DNA from: an uncultured Actinomycetes bacterium
GTDB taxonomy: Bacteria; Actinomycetota; Thermoleophilia; Gaiellales; F1-60-MAGs149
Direction: 5' to 3'
NCBI GenBank assembly: GCA_903960645.1
Contig: CAJCBN010000388.1
Coordinates: 1 to 7,913 of the forward strand
Length of the DNA stretch: 7,913 nucleotides
Position numbers and translations under genes: made by a program. Below, piece by piece: positions 6,077 to 7,913 of the stretch. Within the stretch, counting starts at the first letter, position 1; the number at the start of each line of letters is the position of its first letter. Below the pieces are notes generated by a model. The model saw only the letters and a list, made by a program, of their open reading frames with translations. It had not been told where the DNA came from and ran no database searches.

Positions 6077-6466
6077 GTGGAGCGGACCGACGACGAGTGG
6101 CGCGCGATCCTGACGCCGGAGCAGTTCACCGTGCTCCGCCAGCAGGGCACCGAGGCGCCGTTCACCGGGGCCTACTGGGACGATCACGCCCCGGGCCTGT
6201 ACCACTGCGCCGGCTGCGGCACGCCCCTGTTCTCGTCGGACGACAAGTTCGACAGCGGAACGGGCTGGCCGAGCTTCACCCGCCCGGTCGAGGACGACAA
6301 TGTCGGCGCACGCGAGGATGCGAGCCACGGGATGCGCCGCATCGAGGTCGTCTGCAAGGCCTGCGGCGGGCACCTCGGACACGTCTTCCCCGACGGTCCT
6401 GGCGAAGGCGGCCTGCGCTACTGCATCAACTCGTGCTCGCTCACGCGCGAGGAGGCGAGCGCATGA
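6077..6466 (+). CDS. msrB: Peptide-methionine (R)-S-oxide reductase MsrB
   Basis: MsrB reduces the R form of methionine sulfoxide in proteins, repairing oxidative damage in the cytoplasm with electrons usually from thioredoxin. The 129-residue length is typical of a free-standing MsrB domain. Two CxxC pairs for structural zinc are present: C44/C47 in CAGC and C93/C96 in CKAC. The substrate-site block GTGWPSF (61-67) and GGHLGHVFPDGP (97-108) are conserved, and the catalytic cysteine is C116 in RYCINS. Many MsrBs have a resolving cysteine in the GWPSF region; here that position is Thr (T62, SGTGW). An unusual extra cysteine, C120, lies four residues after the catalytic one where Ser, Ala or Gly is usual. 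The protein ends soon after, without the usual SLxF phenylalanine. It sits alone between the hemB unit and the cytochrome operon and probably has its own promoter. Confidence 0.95.
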   Translation: MERTDDEWRAILTPEQFTVLRQQGTEAPFTGAYWDDHAPGLYHCAGCGTPLFSSDDKFDSGTGWPSFTRPVEDDNVGAREDASHGMRRIEVVCKACGGHLGHVFPDGPGEGGLRYCINSCSLTREEASA

Positions 6467-6501
6467 CCGCGAACCACGGGCTTGTGCCGATCGTGGCGAC
6501 T

Positions 6502-6531
6502 TTGACATCGCGGGGGCAGAACCCCCAAGAT
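6502..6531 (+). promoter_or_regulatory. Candidate promoter of the Rieske/cytochrome b operon
   Basis: A perfect -35 hexamer TTGACA lies at 6502-6507. An 18-base spacer leads to CAAGAT at 6526-6531, a mediocre -10 match. The start codon of the Rieske gene is 26 bases further on. TTGACA by chance is uncommon in such GC-rich DNA, and the 90-bp gap after msrB is the natural place for this operon's promoter. Confidence 0.5.
6512..6526 (+). other. Perfect G5/C5 inverted repeat within the candidate promoter spacer
   Basis: GGGGG (6512-6516) and CCCCC (6522-6526) flank the five-base loop CAGAA. No T-run follows, so a standard intrinsic terminator for msrB is unlikely. Lying between the putative -35 and -10, it could be a binding site for a regulator or a structural element; it is also short enough to be chance. 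Confidence 0.4.
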
Positions 6532-6556
6532 ACCTGCGTGACTGGAAGGACTTACC

Positions 6557-7180
6557 GTGGCTGACAACGGATCTGATCGCGCTGGCGTTTCGTCGTTCAG
6601 CGACGTCAACGACCCGCGTGCGGTGATCAGCCGCAGCAAGTTCCTGACCGGAGCGACGATCGGCCTCGGTGGCCTGATCGGCGTCGCCGTCGCCGTCCCC
6701 GTTGTGGGCTTCGTGCTCGGGCCCTCGTTCGCCGGCCAGGACTGGTACTGGACGAGCTTCGGCCCGGTTGACAACGCGGAGTACAAGGAGGGCACCTACG
6801 TGCCCGTCATCTTCGAGCGCGGCAAGCTCGGCGATCTCGATCGCCGCGTCGCCTACATCCGTCGCGATGGCGCCGAGGAGTTCACGATCGTCTCGAACGT
6901 CTGCATGCACCTCGGCTGCCCCGTGCAGTTCAAGACCACCGGCTTCGCGTGCCCCTGCCACGGTGGCCAGTACGACACGGAGGGCATCGTCACGGCCGGC
7001 CCTGCGGTCCGCCCGCTCAACCGCTTCGAGTACAAGGTCGACAACGGCCAGCTGCTCGTCGGGCGCCCGTTCGCGACCGAGGATGTTGACGGCGAAGTCG
7101 TGATGACCGATCAGTTCAAGCTTCCCGGTGAGCCCGTTGGTGGGCTCCTCGGCTGGCTCTACCCCGTCCCGCCGGTCTGA
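6557..7180 (+). CDS. qcrA: Rieske [2Fe-2S] subunit of the quinol:cytochrome c (bc/b6f-type) complex
   Basis: This 207-residue protein takes one electron from quinol and passes it to the cytochrome c-type partner of the complex. An N-terminal membrane helix (about 32-55) anchors a Rieske domain that should lie outside the membrane. Cluster box I is CMHLGC (116-121) and box II is CPCHGG (132-137). By family rule C116, H118, C132 and H135 bind the cluster, and C121-C134 form the disulfide. Two details are unusual. The pre-helix motif is SRSKFL (25-30) rather than the twin-arginine SRRxFL, and box II has HGG where high-potential Rieske proteins have HGS, though the nearby Tyr (Y139) is kept. A single helix differs from the three-helix QcrA of classical Actinomycetes. 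The GTG start is fixed by GGAAGGA at 6544-6550, and cytochrome b follows 14 bp later. Confidence 0.95.
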   Translation: MADNGSDRAGVSSFSDVNDPRAVISRSKFLTGATIGLGGLIGVAVAVPVVGFVLGPSFAGQDWYWTSFGPVDNAEYKEGTYVPVIFERGKLGDLDRRVAYIRRDGAEEFTIVSNVCMHLGCPVQFKTTGFACPCHGGQYDTEGIVTAGPAVRPLNRFEYKVDNGQLLVGRPFATEDVDGEVVMTDQFKLPGEPVGGLLGWLYPVPPV

Positions 7181-7194
7181 GGCAGGAGCACACC

Positions 7195-7908
7195 ATGTCC
7201 ACGCTACTTCCGCCGCCTGGTGAGATCGCCAAGATGCCCGTCGACTGGGTCGAGGAGCGCTCTGGCCTCGTCTCGCTCGGCAAGTTCATGCTGTTCCGCA
7301 ACGTGCCGAAGGACATCTCCTGGCTGCAGACGCTCGGCTCCGCGCTGATCACCGTCTTCATCCTGCAGGTCACCACCGGCATCCTGCTGGCCATGTACTA
7401 CCAGCCCGACCCGGACACGGCCTGGGCGACGATCAAGTACATCACCGACGACGCCACCCTCGGCTGGCTCGTGCGCGGCATGCACAAGTGGGGCTCCTCC
7501 GTGATGGTGGTGCTGCTCTTCCTGCACATGGGCCGCACGTTCCTGTTCGGCGCCTACAAGTATCCGCGTGAGATGACGTGGATCACCGGCGCAATCATCT
7601 TCATCATGGTGATGGCCATGTCGTTCACCGGCTACCTGCTGGTCTTCGACGAGCGCGCCTACTGGGCCACCATCGTTGGTGTGAATATCAACGGCACGGC
7701 GCCGATCCTCGGCCCCGCGCTGTCCTGGGTCCTGATGGTCGGCCCGGAGATCTCGACGCACACGCTGTCGCGCTTCTACTCGCTGCACATGCTGGTGATC
7801 CCGAGTCTGCTCGCCGGTCTGATCGGTCTGCACATGCTGCTGGTGGTCCGCCTCGGCGTCACGTCGCCGCCGTGGTCCCGAATGCAGGTCACGGAGGATG
7901 ACGCCTGA
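7195..7908 (+). CDS. qcrB: Cytochrome b6-type subunit (N-terminal cytochrome b module) of the quinol:cytochrome c complex
   Basis: This 237-residue integral membrane protein corresponds to the four-helix b6 half of cytochrome b, which carries both b hemes and helps form the quinone sites. Heme ligands are H97 and H111 in the second helix (RGMHKWG...FLHMGR) and H198 and H213 in the fourth (RFYSLHM...GLHM). The 14- and 15-residue separations equal those of plant cytochrome b6. The whole sequence aligns without gaps near the first helix (NVPKDISW...LQVTTGILLAMYY), where T46 replaces the cysteine that attaches the extra heme ci in b6f and Bacillus-type complexes. The b6 PWDQ segment after the third helix is VFDE here (150-153). 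The frame stops after helix four, so the subunit IV half must be separate. AGGAG at 7184-7188 supports the ATG. The stop overlaps the next start. Confidence 0.95.
   Translation: MSTLLPPPGEIAKMPVDWVEERSGLVSLGKFMLFRNVPKDISWLQTLGSALITVFILQVTTGILLAMYYQPDPDTAWATIKYITDDATLGWLVRGMHKWGSSVMVVLLFLHMGRTFLFGAYKYPREMTWITGAIIFIMVMAMSFTGYLLVFDERAYWATIVGVNINGTAPILGPALSWVLMVGPEISTHTLSRFYSLHMLVIPSLLAGLIGLHMLLVVRLGVTSPPWSRMQVTEDDA
7893..7897 (+). promoter_or_regulatory. Shine-Dalgarno site for the gene starting at 7908
   Basis: GGAGG lies ten bases before the ATG at 7908, within the end of the cytochrome b6-type gene. The spacing is slightly long but workable and supports a coupled downstream gene. Confidence 0.45.
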
Positions 7909-7913
7909 TGCCC
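7908..7913 (+). CDS. Start of the next gene in the operon (two codons, cut by the window edge)
   Basis: An ATG at 7908-7910 overlaps the cytochrome b6-type stop codon as TGATG, and only ATG CCC is visible. The overlap and upstream GGAGG suggest a translationally coupled gene. Because the upstream protein lacks the C-terminal half of cytochrome b, a subunit IV-like protein is the natural expectation; a cytochrome c subunit is the alternative. Nothing in the six visible bases decides this. Confidence 0.45.

Noticed and set aside
4258..6165. A 635-codon minus-strand frame opposite the UbiD-like gene
   Set aside because: The translation is rich in Asp, Val, Arg and His, as expected from reversing a GC-rich coding sequence. 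The + strand gene is a clear UbiD family member.
1..7913. Search for CRISPR repeats, insertion sequence ends, tRNA or rRNA genes, toxin-antitoxin or defence genes
   Set aside because: I saw none. All longer coding stretches are accounted for by housekeeping genes and gaps are under 100 bp.

Overview
This is a high-GC bacterial chromosome segment made of densely packed housekeeping genes. I see no tRNA, rRNA, CRISPR array, insertion sequence, phage gene or other sign of recent transfer, and no gene-free stretch longer than about 95 bases. The mix of genes suggests a deep-branching Actinomycetota, with class Thermoleophilia (Solirubrobacterales-like) as my best guess. Supporting points are the strong GC bias, GTG starts, a UbiD-type decarboxylase linked to heme genes, a one-helix Rieske protein and a separate b6-type cytochrome b. 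Classical Actinomycetes instead have a three-helix QcrA and a fused QcrB. The taxonomic placement is inference.

Layout. Positions 1-1797 run leftward and hold moeA (molybdenum cofactor assembly) followed by the 5' part of fumC (class II fumarase), which leaves the window at position 1. A 94-bp divergent intergenic region (1798-1891) separates moeA from everything to the right, all of which is on the + strand. Next come a membrane-anchored protein-kinase-like protein that has lost key catalytic residues (1892-2989), hemB (3039-4013), a small helical protein whose middle resembles trans-prenyl diphosphate synthases but has no DDxxD motif (4001-4549), and a UbiD-family decarboxylase (4546-6000). 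These last three overlap (13 nt, then ATGA) and are probably one translationally coupled unit. msrB (6077-6466) follows. The window ends with a respiratory operon: Rieske protein (6557-7180), cytochrome b6-type subunit (7195-7908), and the first two codons of another gene overlapping its stop (7908 onward).

How the genes fit together. HemB supplies porphobilinogen for heme. The UbiD-like enzyme, and possibly the prenyl-synthase-like protein, probably serve quinone (menaquinone) synthesis. The Rieske/cytochrome b complex uses both heme and quinol. MoeA and fumarase are further parts of respiratory metabolism. The segment therefore reads as a heme/quinone/respiratory-chain neighbourhood.

The window does not contain an obvious new multi-gene system. 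The most interesting items are the pseudokinase with its Thr/Asp-rich outer tail, the degenerate prenyl-synthase-like protein coupled to hemB and ubiD, and several departures from the usual key residues in the Rieske/cytochrome b pair.
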